DNA of 41,363 nucleotides from Solobacterium sp. (GTDB lineage Bacteria; Bacillota_I; Bacilli_A; Erysipelotrichales; Erysipelotrichaceae): assembly GCA_017421125.1 (NCBI GenBank), contig JAFOMZ010000142.1, positions 1 to 41,363 of the forward strand. Direction: 5' to 3'. The notes below the pieces were generated by a model. The model worked only from the letters and a program-made list of their open reading frames with translations. It ran no database searches and was not told the origin of the DNA. The position numbers and the translations under genes were made by a program. This document shows, in pieces, positions 25,811 to 33,504 of this stretch (the first letter of the stretch is position 1; each line of letters starts with the position of its first letter).

Positions 25811-26965
25811 ATGTGTAAATATAAGGACGACGCTTCCTCTTGGGGAAGCTCTTTGAAGTATCTCCCGTGGGATCATACACAGGGGGATTCTCTGTCTCGG
25901 AAACTGATCAGCGCAACCGTACACGAATGGTATGATGCCAAACACAGATCTTCGTCAATCGAAGAAGTGGCTTTGATCAATTCTGTTGAAGTGATTTCCT
26001 GTCGGCTGTGTGGCTCAGTGAAAGTCATTTCTTACGGCAAATACAGAAATGGAATTAAGCGTTATTTCTGTAAGGATTGTTGCCATTCTTTCTCTGCTTT
26101 GACAGGAACGATCTTTGAAGATCGGAAAATACCGGTCTCCGAATGGATTGAGTATCTGATCCATCTGTTTGAATTTCATTCAATTACCACCAGCGCCAGG
26201 GATAATCGGAATGCATATTCTACAGGCAGATATTGGCTTTTTAAGGTTTTTGCAGTTCTGGAAGACTTACAGAAGGACATAGTCCTTGAAGGCAATGTAT
26301 TTCTGGATGAGACATTCTTCACTGTTGTTGAATCAAAGAAGAGACTGAAAGAGAACGGTAAGGAATACAGGGGCATATCCAGAAACAAGTTGTGTGTGGC
26401 TGCAGCTTATGATGAAGCAGGTCATATTCTTCTAATATGTGAGAGCACATCCAAACCTTCATTCAAAAGCACCTGGAGCGCATTGGGAACTCATATCAAG
26501 CCCGAATCCCATTTGATACATGACGGAGAAAAGTCGCATCGCATCCTGATTGAGAGACTGAATCTGACACATGAAGAATATGACTCCGATCTGTTGAAGA
26601 AGCTGCCGGATGATGAGAATCCGTTGGATCCGATCAATGAGATCCACTCACTTGCTAAACGTTTCATGCGATCACATGGTGGATATAACAGAGACAATCT
26701 TCAGCACTGGATGAATCTGATTTCATTCATACTGACAGAGCCAAAAGATCGATACGAGAAGATCGATTTATTCATCAATATGGCACTAAATTCGCCACGC
26801 GTGGTGAAATATCGCAATGTAATGTCAAAAAACTCAGCAAATAAACGGTTTATCACCAACGCAGTGCAAATTAGGACTTTTTTTTTTCAATTTTTATGTG
26901 ACGTGACCCACCAAAAATCCGTGTTTCAGTATGAAGGCAGAATTAAGCCTGGAGGTGAAATATGA
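25811..26965 (+). CDS. IS1595-like transposase
   Basis: A 384-residue frame. A zinc ribbon (Cys64, Cys67, Cys87, Cys90; CRLCGS...FCKDCCHSF) precedes a DDE-type catalytic domain with FLDETFF (Asp166), IHDGEKSH (Asp238) and a third-residue region near QHWMNLISF, which looks DDN-like. The right inverted repeat is translated (through Thr356) without a stop; the last 28 residues and the TGA come from flanking host DNA. The stop overlaps the next gene's ATG (ATGA). No Shine-Dalgarno precedes the ATG, which sits behind the leader pseudoknot. Confidence 0.85.
   Translation: MCKYKDDASSWGSSLKYLPWDHTQGDSLSRKLISATVHEWYDAKHRSSSIEEVALINSVEVISCRLCGSVKVISYGKYRNGIKRYFCKDCCHSFSALTGTIFEDRKIPVSEWIEYLIHLFEFHSITTSARDNRNAYSTGRYWLFKVFAVLEDLQKDIVLEGNVFLDETFFTVVESKKRLKENGKEYRGISRNKLCVAAAYDEAGHILLICESTSKPSFKSTWSALGTHIKPESHLIHDGEKSHRILIERLNLTHEEYDSDLLKKLPDDENPLDPINEIHSLAKRFMRSHGGYNRDNLQHWMNLISFILTEPKDRYEKIDLFINMALNSPRVVKYRNVMSKNSANKRFITNAVQIRTFFFQFLCDVTHQKSVFQYEGRIKPGGEI
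26855..26879 (-). repeat. Right terminal inverted repeat of the IS
   Basis: 25 bp, perfect partner of 25657-25681. Confidence 0.9.
26880..26887. repeat. Right target-site duplication of the IS (T8)
   Basis: Eight T immediately after the right repeat, then CAATTTTTATG of the former intergenic region. Confidence 0.65.
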
Positions 26966-27249
26966 ACATTATTCTCAATCACGACAGCCGTACAGCTGAA
27001 ACACCGCAGGGAACAGTTCATCTGACTCCCAGGGAATTCGACATCCTTGATTACCTGATCGGCCATTCCGAAACATGTGTTTCCCCGGAAGAACTGTACC
27101 AGTATGTCTGGCAGGCAGTTCCGTTTGAATGCCGTCCGGTGATCGCCGTGCACATCAGGCACATCAGAGAAAAGATCGAACACGATCCCTCACGTCCCGA
27201 ATTTGTCAAAAGACGCTGGGGAAGGGGATATCAGTTCAACAACGCATGA
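26962..27249 (+). CDS. Stand-alone OmpR/PhoB-type winged-helix DNA-binding protein
   Basis: This 95-residue protein consists only of the C-terminal DNA-binding module of OmpR/PhoB regulators: VHLTPREFDILDYLI, recognition-helix region VIAVHIRHIREKIE and wing RRWGRGYQFNN. It has no receiver domain, so it cannot be controlled by phosphorylation of its own chain. GGAGG stands 6 nt before the ATG. Only about 75 bp of native upstream DNA separates it from the right end of the IS, and no convincing promoter is seen there. Targets are unknown. Confidence 0.82.
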   Translation: MNIILNHDSRTAETPQGTVHLTPREFDILDYLIGHSETCVSPEELYQYVWQAVPFECRPVIAVHIRHIREKIEHDPSRPEFVKRRWGRGYQFNNA

Positions 27250-27279
27250 GTAAATACTCATTATAAGAACCGGATAAAC

Positions 27280-27313
27280 AAAAAAAAGCACTCAGGCCGC
27301 AATGTCTGAGTGC
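27280..27313 (-). terminator. Terminator of the small membrane protein gene
   Basis: The minus strand reads GCACTCAG, a 10-nt loop, CTGAGTGC, then TTTTTTT. Confidence 0.8.
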
Positions 27314-27340
27314 ATTGTTTATATATAAGAACGATTACAG

Positions 27341-27724
27341 TTATTTCAGAAGCTTGGCAATGCTCTTGGCAAGTTTCTTTTCGTCCTGCTGTTTCTGGAT
27401 CGCTTTGACAGTGCTCTTGCCGAATTCCTTGATACCGTCTTCATCAGAGTCCTGGTAGATCTCATTTGCCAGGCTCAGGAGTACGAGCACAGGCACGACT
27501 TTTTTGACAGTGGAAACGATGCCGTTGATCATGGAGGTAACTTTGCCAGCCTTGTCGCTGACATCAGCAACCCTGAGTGACATCTGGTCAAGCGGCTGTT
27601 TCAGATTACCTACAGCCCTCAGCAGAGGCATAGCTTTTACTACAGTCAGGATCAGAAAAACGATCAGCAGAACGATCGCTGCATAGAGGATATATATATT
27701 AAACGGATATAAATTCAAGTTCAT
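27341..27724 (-). CDS. Small membrane protein, function unknown
   Basis: A 127-residue protein with a strong transmembrane helix at about 10-32, an amphipathic stretch (40-75) and a second hydrophobic segment (76-88). The tail is charged, ending with the basic KKLAKSIAKLLK. The layout resembles DUF948-type membrane proteins, but I do not recognise the family firmly. The ATG at 27724 follows AGGTG by 6 nt; earlier in-frame GTG/ATG codons at 27733/27730 are possible. It is a single-gene unit with its own promoter and terminator. Confidence 0.7.
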   Translation of the reverse strand: MNLNLYPFNIYILYAAIVLLIVFLILTVVKAMPLLRAVGNLKQPLDQMSLRVADVSDKAGKVTSMINGIVSTVKKVVPVLVLLSLANEIYQDSDEDGIKEFGKSTVKAIQKQQDEKKLAKSIAKLLK

Positions 27725-27743
27725 AATCATCACCTGTAATCAT

Positions 27744-27752
27744 TTTATAACA
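27744..27752 (-). promoter_or_regulatory. Extended -10 promoter of the small membrane protein gene
   Basis: The minus strand reads TGTTATAAA, about 20 nt before the ATG. Confidence 0.45.
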
Positions 27753-28224
27753 AAACACAGATGATTTACATAAGAATGATGACACGGTTTTTCAAAATAT
27801 TTCGTGGAAACTGCCGATCCATATATGTATATTAAAGTACCTGAGAAAAAGCAGAATGATACTCAGAAGATCAATACAGGAGGCAGCCTGATGAAAACTC
27901 GTCGTCAAATAAGCATCAAAACATAAGATATCCTGCTGCAGTGCAGCAGGAAGCTGTCTGTAGACAGTACAGCAATCATTCACATACATAATTGATCAAC
28001 TGATCAGGATATGTGAAATCAGCAGACTGACCATACGGTGAGGCCACTTCGGAATCGGTCAGTCTTACAAACTCAAGCCTGCGGAGACAGCTATGTCGGG
28101 CATTACAGTACGTAATGCAGTTATCTGTCGATGAAGCAGGAAGCATGTTCAGACGGAAATGTGTTAGATCACAGCCTGTGACAGAGGTTTTCCGAAAAAG
28201 ATAGCAGCCTAATGCATTTTGGGT
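27753..28224. other. Gene-free, hairpin-rich stretch
   Basis: I see no convincing gene here. Several inverted repeats are clustered: CCTGCTGCA-G-TGCAGCAGG (27932-27950), CTGTCT-GT-AGACAG (27954-27967), AGACTGACC...GGTCAGTCT with a 24-nt loop (28024-28065), GCATTAC-AGTAC-GTAATGC (28100-28118) and TCACAG-C-CTGTGA (28169-28181). None has a T-tract. It could hold a structured RNA or a decayed element. Confidence 0.5.
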
Positions 28225-28230
28225 TATAAT
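28225..28230 (+). promoter_or_regulatory. -10 box of the YfcE-like gene, leaderless layout
   Basis: A consensus TATAAT, with the preferred ATG 7 nt downstream and no Shine-Dalgarno. Confidence 0.5.
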
Positions 28231-28237
28231 GTCTGCC

Positions 28238-28738
28238 ATGAAATGGCCCGTTAAAATCGTCGCTGTCAGCGACAATCATGGTTTGGAAGAACCGATCGTC
28301 AGACTCAGGCAGGTATATTCCAAGGAAGCAGACTATTTTTTCCACCTTGGAGACAGTGAGTTTCCCAAGCGGATGCTTCAGGGATATGCGTGTGTCCGGG
28401 GAAACAATGACTACTACGGTGACCTGCCTGAGTATCTGACTGTTCAGATCGGCAAGTACAGGATACTTTTATGCCATGGACATCATGATATGTATTGGCG
28501 CAATGTTGCGCCGTTGGTAAAGCGCGCAAAGAATATGGGCTGCCAGATCGTGTTTTTCGGTCATACCCATATGTATACTGAAATTGAATCGGACGGTATC
28601 ATTCTGCTCAATCCCGGGAGTGTCCGCTATAACCGTGACGGTTCAAGACCTACCTATATGATCGTCAAACTATACGAAGACCATATAGAAACAAAAAGAA
28701 TGGAATATGAAACGCTTGAAATCAGAAAACACTTCTGA
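28238..28738 (+). CDS. YfcE/MJ0936-family phosphodiesterase
   Basis: A 166-residue metallophosphoesterase. Metal sites are visible in AVSDNHG, HLGDSE, VRGNNDYYG, CHGHHD and FGHTHMY, the full set for YfcE-type enzymes that hydrolyse phosphodiesters. The natural substrate is unknown. The ATG at 28238 (MKWPVKIVAVSDNHG) fits the family N-terminus; an in-frame ATG at 28229 overlaps the -10 box and is unlikely. tRNA-Arg follows after 15 nt and may be co-transcribed. Confidence 0.9.
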   Translation: MKWPVKIVAVSDNHGLEEPIVRLRQVYSKEADYFFHLGDSEFPKRMLQGYACVRGNNDYYGDLPEYLTVQIGKYRILLCHGHHDMYWRNVAPLVKRAKNMGCQIVFFGHTHMYTEIESDGIILLNPGSVRYNRDGSRPTYMIVKLYEDHIETKRMEYETLEIRKHF

Positions 28739-28753
28739 TATTATAGTTCTGCT

Positions 28754-28827
28754 GTCCTGGTAGCTCAGTTGGATAGAGCACTCGCCTTCTAAGCGAGTGG
28801 TCGCGGGTTCGAATCCCTCCCAGGACG
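28754..28827 (+). tRNA. tRNA-Arg (anticodon TCT)
   Basis: A 74-nt cloverleaf. The acceptor stem GTCCTGG pairs with CCAGGAC, followed by discriminator G. The D arm is GCTC...GAGC, the anticodon stem CTCGC/GCGAG with loop CTTCTAA gives anticodon TCT, and the T arm is GCGGG-TTCGAAT-CCC-like. No CCA is encoded. It reads AGA codons, which are common in this window. Confidence 0.96.
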
Positions 28828-28852
28828 CTTTTTCTTTATTTGCGAGGTTATT

Positions 28853-29539
28853 ATGAGCGGCTATTATGATGAGATCCTTGATGAGATCAGACAGCTGACA
28901 AAGAACGGCGAAGCAGATGAAGCTCTGTTCCTGATCCGGAAAGAAATGGCAATGCCCTATATTCCGCCGGAAATTGAACAGGAGCTCAGGAAACTGCAGA
29001 AGGATGCCGTTTACGCGAAAACCGACAAAAAAACATCCTATGAAAGATCTGAGGATGAACTGCTGAGCATGCTGAAGGGCAGACCCGTCAGCCAGCTGAC
29101 TGCCGCACAGCAGCTCTCTGACAGGAATCTGCGCGGATGCAGTGAAGAGATCAGAGCGTATCTCAGGGAAGATCCGCTTCCGGAAGCTGCCGCGCTTCTC
29201 ATTGACGCGATCGCCGAACAGGAGATCCAGGAAGAATTCATTATCGTCAAAGACGGTATGGAATATACATTCTGGGGCGACGCTGTAACTCCCGTCAGCA
29301 AAAGTTCCGGCTTCCGTGAAGCCCTTGGCATGCTGGATGAGCTGATCGGAAAAGATCCCGCAATGCTGGAAATGGCAAGGTCTGTGCTCGTACATCAGGC
29401 ATATCTCTATCTTCCGCTCTCCTACGAAACAGAAGAGGCATCATACATCGCACTGGAAGCGATCCGCCAGGTCAGTGAACTGATGGATGACGGAGAGACA
29501 TACCGCAGGGCAGAACAGATCATACATGCAAGGTCATAA
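28853..29539 (+). CDS. DUF3196-like protein, function unknown
   Basis: This 228-residue, strongly acidic, helix-rich soluble protein lacks a signal peptide or membrane segment. The N-terminus MSGYYDEILDEIRQLTKNGEADEALFLIRKEMAMPYIPPEIEQEL and the later segment FREALGMLDELIGKDPAMLEMARSV suggest TPR-like helical repeats. It resembles the DUF3196 family of Firmicutes; the assignment is from memory of the pattern and is tentative. GAGG precedes the ATG. It lies directly behind tRNA-Arg without a clear terminator between. Confidence 0.75.
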   Translation: MSGYYDEILDEIRQLTKNGEADEALFLIRKEMAMPYIPPEIEQELRKLQKDAVYAKTDKKTSYERSEDELLSMLKGRPVSQLTAAQQLSDRNLRGCSEEIRAYLREDPLPEAAALLIDAIAEQEIQEEFIIVKDGMEYTFWGDAVTPVSKSSGFREALGMLDELIGKDPAMLEMARSVLVHQAYLYLPLSYETEEASYIALEAIRQVSELMDDGETYRRAEQIIHARS

Positions 29540-29620
29540 TGACCTAACGAAATATCAATTCAGAAACAAAAATTCATCAGAACAGCAGGGAAACGGATCT
29601 TCTGCAAAAAATATGAAAAT

Positions 29621-29647
29621 TTAGCAGTCAACTGTTGACAGTGCTAA
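29621..29647 (+). promoter_or_regulatory. CIRCE element 1 (HrcA operator)
   Basis: TTAGCAGTC-N9-CAGTGCTAA matches the CIRCE consensus TTAGCACTC-N9-GAGTGCTAA at 16 of 18 arm positions with exact 9-bp spacing. It overlaps the -35 of the trigger factor promoter. Confidence 0.8.
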
Positions 29648-29663
29648 AACCATTGTGTATGAT
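29635..29663 (+). promoter_or_regulatory. Trigger factor promoter P1
   Basis: TTGACA (29635-29640), exactly 17 bp, TATGAT (29658-29663), placed between two CIRCE elements. Confidence 0.75.
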
Positions 29664-29664
29664 T

Positions 29665-29691
29665 TTAGCAGGTTTCAGGTGCGAGTGCTAA
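29665..29691 (+). promoter_or_regulatory. CIRCE element 2 (HrcA operator)
   Basis: TTAGCAGGT-N9-GAGTGCTAA matches the consensus at 15 of 18 arm positions; the right arm is perfect. It covers the expected start of transcription from P1. Confidence 0.78.
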
Positions 29692-29739
29692 ATGAAAGCA
29701 GATATCGCTGTTAAAAGTGTAGCAGTTCATGATGAATTT

Positions 29740-29748
29740 TGTTATACT
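29740..29748 (+). promoter_or_regulatory. Trigger factor promoter P2 (extended -10)
   Basis: TGTTATACT, 36 nt before the ATG and downstream of both CIRCE elements; it could give HrcA-independent expression. Confidence 0.4.
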
Positions 29749-29784
29749 TGGACAGGTAATTATAGATGAAAGGAGCTTCAACAA

Positions 29785-31107
29785 ATGTCAACTTGGACAC
29801 TGAAAGAGAATTCAACCGGCGAGCTCGTCGCTAAAGTAGAGGGAGAGGTCTGGACAAAGGCTTGTGATAAGGCATTCAACAAGATCGCAAAGACGATCGA
29901 ACTGCCCGGATTCAGAAAAGGAAAAGCACCCAGAAAGATGCTTGAAAAAAGGATCCCCAGACAGCAGGTATATTACGAAGCAGTCGATGCAGTCGCAAAT
30001 GATGTACTGCAGGCAGAAGTCAAAGCAAACAATCTGGAACTGGTCGCAAGACCCGAACTGGATCTCGGAACATTGAATGATGAATGTGCAGAACTGATCT
30101 TCAAGCTCACAGTCAAGCCTGAAGTCAAGCTCGGCGAATACAAAGGCCTTGATTACAACATGGGCGATACAACAGTTACGGATGAGGACTTCGATAAGGA
30201 GATCAACCGTATGCGTGAACAGTATTCCGATATCGTTACAAAAGAAGGTCCCGCAGCAATGGGTGACACAGTCAACATTGATTATAAGGGATTCAAAGGC
30301 GAGGAAGCATTCGAAGGCGGCTCCGCTGAAGGATACAAGCTTGTGCTGGGCAGCGGAAGCTTCATCCCAGGTTTCGAAGAGCAGCTGGTAGGTGTTAAGG
30401 CAGGCGAAGAAAAAGATCTGAACCTGACATTCCCCGAAGACTACCATGCTGAAGATCTTGCAGGCGCAGAAGTCGTATTCAAGGTCAAGGTCAATGAAGT
30501 AACAGAAAAGGTTCTTCCTGAACTGGATGACGATTTTGCTCAGGATGTCAACGCTCCGGGCGTGGAAACAGTTGATGATCTGAAAGCACTTGTCAGAAAA
30601 CGTCTCGAAGACAGCAAAAAACAGATCGCTACAAGAGATGCAGATGAAGATCTGTTCAGACGTGTCAGCGACAACGCTGAAGTCAATATCCCTGAAGTCA
30701 TGATCGAGGATGAGATCCAGAATCATGTACAGCAGCTCCAGTCACAGCTGCAGCAGTATAACATGTCTCTGACAGGCTATCTGCAGATGATGGGACAGAC
30801 AGCTGAACAGCTGAAGGAAAGCTTCCGTGAGGAATCCGAGAAGTCCGTCAAGATGCGCCTTGTCCTTGAAGCGATCGGAAAAGCTGAAAACCTCGAACTG
30901 ACAGATGAAGAAGTCGACAAAGAATATCAGAATCTGTCTGAAATGTATCAGATGCCGGTCGAACGTGTCAAAGAACTCGTTGACCGTGACATGCTGGTGA
31001 CAGATATCAGATCTCAGAAGGCATATGACTTCGTTAAGAAGAACGCAAAGGGTGTGCCTGCTGAAGAACCTGAAACACCTGCCGAAGCACCTGCTGAAGC
31101 AGAATAA
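29785..31107 (+). CDS. tig: Trigger factor
   Basis: The 440-residue ribosome-bound chaperone has the usual three parts: an N-terminal ribosome-docking domain with signature GFRKGKAPRKMLEKR (near residue 43), an FKBP-type prolyl isomerase domain (GDTVNIDYKGFKGE...GSGSFIPGFEEQLVG, about 165-225) and the helical C-terminal chaperone arms. The tail is a Pro/Glu/Ala-rich extension (EEPETPAEAPAEAE). AAAGGAG precedes the ATG. Two CIRCE operators suggest heat-shock control by HrcA. The clpX gene often found between tig and lon is absent. Confidence 0.97.
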   Translation: MSTWTLKENSTGELVAKVEGEVWTKACDKAFNKIAKTIELPGFRKGKAPRKMLEKRIPRQQVYYEAVDAVANDVLQAEVKANNLELVARPELDLGTLNDECAELIFKLTVKPEVKLGEYKGLDYNMGDTTVTDEDFDKEINRMREQYSDIVTKEGPAAMGDTVNIDYKGFKGEEAFEGGSAEGYKLVLGSGSFIPGFEEQLVGVKAGEEKDLNLTFPEDYHAEDLAGAEVVFKVKVNEVTEKVLPELDDDFAQDVNAPGVETVDDLKALVRKRLEDSKKQIATRDADEDLFRRVSDNAEVNIPEVMIEDEIQNHVQQLQSQLQQYNMSLTGYLQMMGQTAEQLKESFREESEKSVKMRLVLEAIGKAENLELTDEEVDKEYQNLSEMYQMPVERVKELVDRDMLVTDIRSQKAYDFVKKNAKGVPAEEPETPAEAPAEAE

Positions 31108-31120
31108 AACCGAATTTAAT

Positions 31121-31147
31121 AAAATAAGACGCCCGGCGTCTTATTTT
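31121..31147 (+). terminator. Hairpin between tig and lon
   Basis: AAAATAAGACGC-CCG-GCGTCTTATTTT, a 12-bp stem whose right arm ends in TTATTTT. The T-rich part is inside the stem, so termination may be partial. Confidence 0.55.
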
Positions 31148-31188
31148 ATCCAAAAGGGTTATTGTTTATCGATAACAGGAGGTACTCA

Positions 31189-33504
31189 ATGAGTAATGAA
31201 TCTATTGTAAGAGTTCCTGTCGTTGCGACGAGAGGGATCATCCTGTTCCCCGGTCTTGATTCCATGATCGAGGTCGGACGTACGAAATCGATCAATGCTG
31301 TGAATACTTCTTCACAGTCCTTTGATTCCATGGTATGGGTCGTATGCCAGAATGACATCATGGTTGATGATCCCAAGGAAGAAAATCTCTACCGCATGGG
31401 AACACTCAGCAAGATCAAGATCGTCCGCCGCAAGGAAGGATTCATGCGTGTTACATTCACCGGAATGAAGCGTGCAAGACTTGTCAAGCTGGACAACAAC
31501 AGTGACATGATGGTGGCTGATGTTGAAGTATTGAATGATGTCCAGGGCAGTCAGATGGAAGAAATGGCGCTCGTCAAACGGATCATTTCCGAGTTTGAAC
31601 GCTTCAGCAACCTGAGCAGTTCATTCCCTGCAGAGGTCATTTCACAGCTGACACGCGGCGTATCCGCGATCACGCTGACAGATCAGATCTCCCAGTATTT
31701 CCCGATGGATACATCCGTCAGGCAGAAGCTTCTGGAAACACTTGATGTCAACGAAAGAATGCTGATGATCATTGCCGAACTGGAAAAGCAGCAGCGCTTC
31801 AGCCAGATCGAAGCGACGATCAACGACAGGGTCAAGGAACACATCGATGACGGCCAGAAGGAATACTACCTGAGGGAAAAGCTCAAGGCGATCAAAGAAG
31901 AACTCGGTGATACGACCAGCATGTCCGATGACACCGAACAGATGCGGGAAATGATCGAAAAGAACCCGTATCCGGATCATGTCAAGGAAAAGGCAAGAGA
32001 AGAACTGAGACGCTATGAAATGCTGCCTCCGGGATCCGGCGAAGCATCCGTTTCCCGTACATATCTTGACTGGCTCCTGAAGGTTCCCTGGTGGCAGAGC
32101 ACGGAAGACAATCAGGATCTGAAGGAAGTCAAGAAGATCCTTGATGAAGATCACTACGGCCTGAAAAAGGTCAAGGAACGCATCATGGAGTATCTTGCCG
32201 TCAAACAGATGACAGGAAACCTGAACAGCCCGATCCTTTGTCTTGTAGGTCCTCCGGGCGTCGGCAAAACATCACTTGCCAAGAGCATTGCCAGAAGTCT
32301 TGACAGAAAGTTTGTCAAGATGAGCCTGGGCGGTGTCCGTGACGAAGCAGAGATCAGAGGCCACAGAAGAACATATCTCGGTTCACTTCCGGGACGTGTC
32401 ATCCAGGGCATGAAAAAGGCAGGCGTCATCAATCCGCTGTTCCTGATCGATGAGATCGATAAAATGGGAGCTGACTATAAAGGCGACCCGAGTGATGCGC
32501 TTCTGGAAGTACTTGATCCCGAGCAGAATTCATTCTTCTCCGATCATTATCTGGAAGAACCGTATGATCTTTCAAAGGTCATGTTCATCGCAACAGCCAA
32601 CTATCTCGACAACATTCCCGCACCTCTGCAGGATCGTCTTGAGATCATCGAGCTTCCTTCCTATACAGAGATCGACAAAGTCCATATTGCCCAGGATCAC
32701 CTGATCCCGAAACAGCTGAAGGCAAATGGCCTGCACGCATCACAGTTCAAGCTCAGAGAAAAGGAGATCCTCTATCTGATCCGTCACTACACCAGAGAAG
32801 CAGGTGTAAGACAGCTGGAACGTACGATCGCATCACTGTGCAGAAAGACTGTTCTTGCCATCCTGAACGATGACAAGAAGAGTGTCACAGTTAACCAGAA
32901 GCTGATCAATCAGTGGCTTGGAAAAGAGATCTTTGAATACGGTGTCAAAGAAAAGAACGACCAGGTAGGCGTTGTTACAGGTCTTGCATATACATCATTC
33001 GGCGGTGACGTTCTTTCCATCGAAGTCAATTACTTTGAAGGCAAAGGAAATATGGTACTGACGGGAAAACTCGGAGATGTCATGAAAGAATCCGCAGCGA
33101 TCGCGCTTGACTATGTAAAGGCACATGCCAAAGAACTCGGTATCGATCCGAAATTCTTCGATTCACATGACATCCATATCCACATTCCGGAAGGGGCTGT
33201 TCCCAAGGACGGACCTTCAGCCGGTGTTACACTGACGACAGCACTTGTTTCCGCTCTGAGGGATACACCCGTCCATGCGGATCTCGCGATGACCGGTGAA
33301 GTCACACTGAGAGGCAATGTACTGCCGATCGGCGGCCTGAGAGAAAAATCTCTGGCTGCCCACAGAGCAGGCATCAAGAAGATCCTGATTCCGAAGATGA
33401 ATGTCAGGGATCTGGATGACGTGCCTGAAGCAGTCCGTGAAAGCATCAAATTCGTACCTGTTGAGACGATGTCCCAGGTTCTGAAAGAAGCATTGGTGCG
33501 CTGA
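31189..33504 (+). CDS. lon: ATP-dependent protease Lon
   Basis: A 771-residue LonA-type AAA+ protease degrading damaged and regulatory proteins in the cytosol. It has the N-terminal LON substrate domain (VPVVATRGIILFPG), Walker A GPPGVGKT near residue 354, Walker B FLIDEIDK, and a protease domain with catalytic Ser in KDGPSAGV (near 677) and Lys in EKSLAAHRAG (near 720). The ATG at 31189 is chosen because AGGAGG stands 6 nt before it; an upstream in-frame TTG is disfavoured. The stop overlaps the engB start by 1 nt. Confidence 0.97.
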   Translation: MSNESIVRVPVVATRGIILFPGLDSMIEVGRTKSINAVNTSSQSFDSMVWVVCQNDIMVDDPKEENLYRMGTLSKIKIVRRKEGFMRVTFTGMKRARLVKLDNNSDMMVADVEVLNDVQGSQMEEMALVKRIISEFERFSNLSSSFPAEVISQLTRGVSAITLTDQISQYFPMDTSVRQKLLETLDVNERMLMIIAELEKQQRFSQIEATINDRVKEHIDDGQKEYYLREKLKAIKEELGDTTSMSDDTEQMREMIEKNPYPDHVKEKAREELRRYEMLPPGSGEASVSRTYLDWLLKVPWWQSTEDNQDLKEVKKILDEDHYGLKKVKERIMEYLAVKQMTGNLNSPILCLVGPPGVGKTSLAKSIARSLDRKFVKMSLGGVRDEAEIRGHRRTYLGSLPGRVIQGMKKAGVINPLFLIDEIDKMGADYKGDPSDALLEVLDPEQNSFFSDHYLEEPYDLSKVMFIATANYLDNIPAPLQDRLEIIELPSYTEIDKVHIAQDHLIPKQLKANGLHASQFKLREKEILYLIRHYTREAGVRQLERTIASLCRKTVLAILNDDKKSVTVNQKLINQWLGKEIFEYGVKEKNDQVGVVTGLAYTSFGGDVLSIEVNYFEGKGNMVLTGKLGDVMKESAAIALDYVKAHAKELGIDPKFFDSHDIHIHIPEGAVPKDGPSAGVTLTTALVSALRDTPVHADLAMTGEVTLRGNVLPIGGLREKSLAAHRAGIKKILIPKMNVRDLDDVPEAVRESIKFVPVETMSQVLKEALVR

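Larger units (their letters stand above)
25657..26879 (+). mobile_element. IS1595-like insertion sequence, complete, 1223 bp
   Basis: Perfect 25-bp terminal inverted repeats (25657-25681 and 26855-26879, ends AAGTCCTAATTTGCAC) bound one transposase frame. The ends are flanked by an 8-bp T8 duplication; 8-bp duplications are usual for the IS1595 family. It sits in the T-tract of an intrinsic terminator. The intact repeats suggest recent activity. Family assignment is from the zinc-ribbon plus DDE-like transposase and is tentative. Confidence 0.85.

Noticed and set aside
27883-27925. Tiny plus-strand peptide (ATG near 27891 after AGGAGG, 11 codons)
   Set aside because: The Shine-Dalgarno is good, but such a short frame arises easily by chance and nothing else supports it.
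27976-28275. 99-codon minus-strand frame overlapping the YfcE-like start and the gene-free stretch
   Set aside because: No Shine-Dalgarno, no recognisable domain, runs through the inverted-repeat cluster and begins inside a real gene on the other strand.
29812-30726. 304-codon open frame on the minus strand across trigger factor
   Set aside because: It is exactly antisense to a well-conserved gene, the translation is low-complexity Cys/Phe/Asp-rich without family motifs, and no start site is visible. It follows from codon bias of tig.
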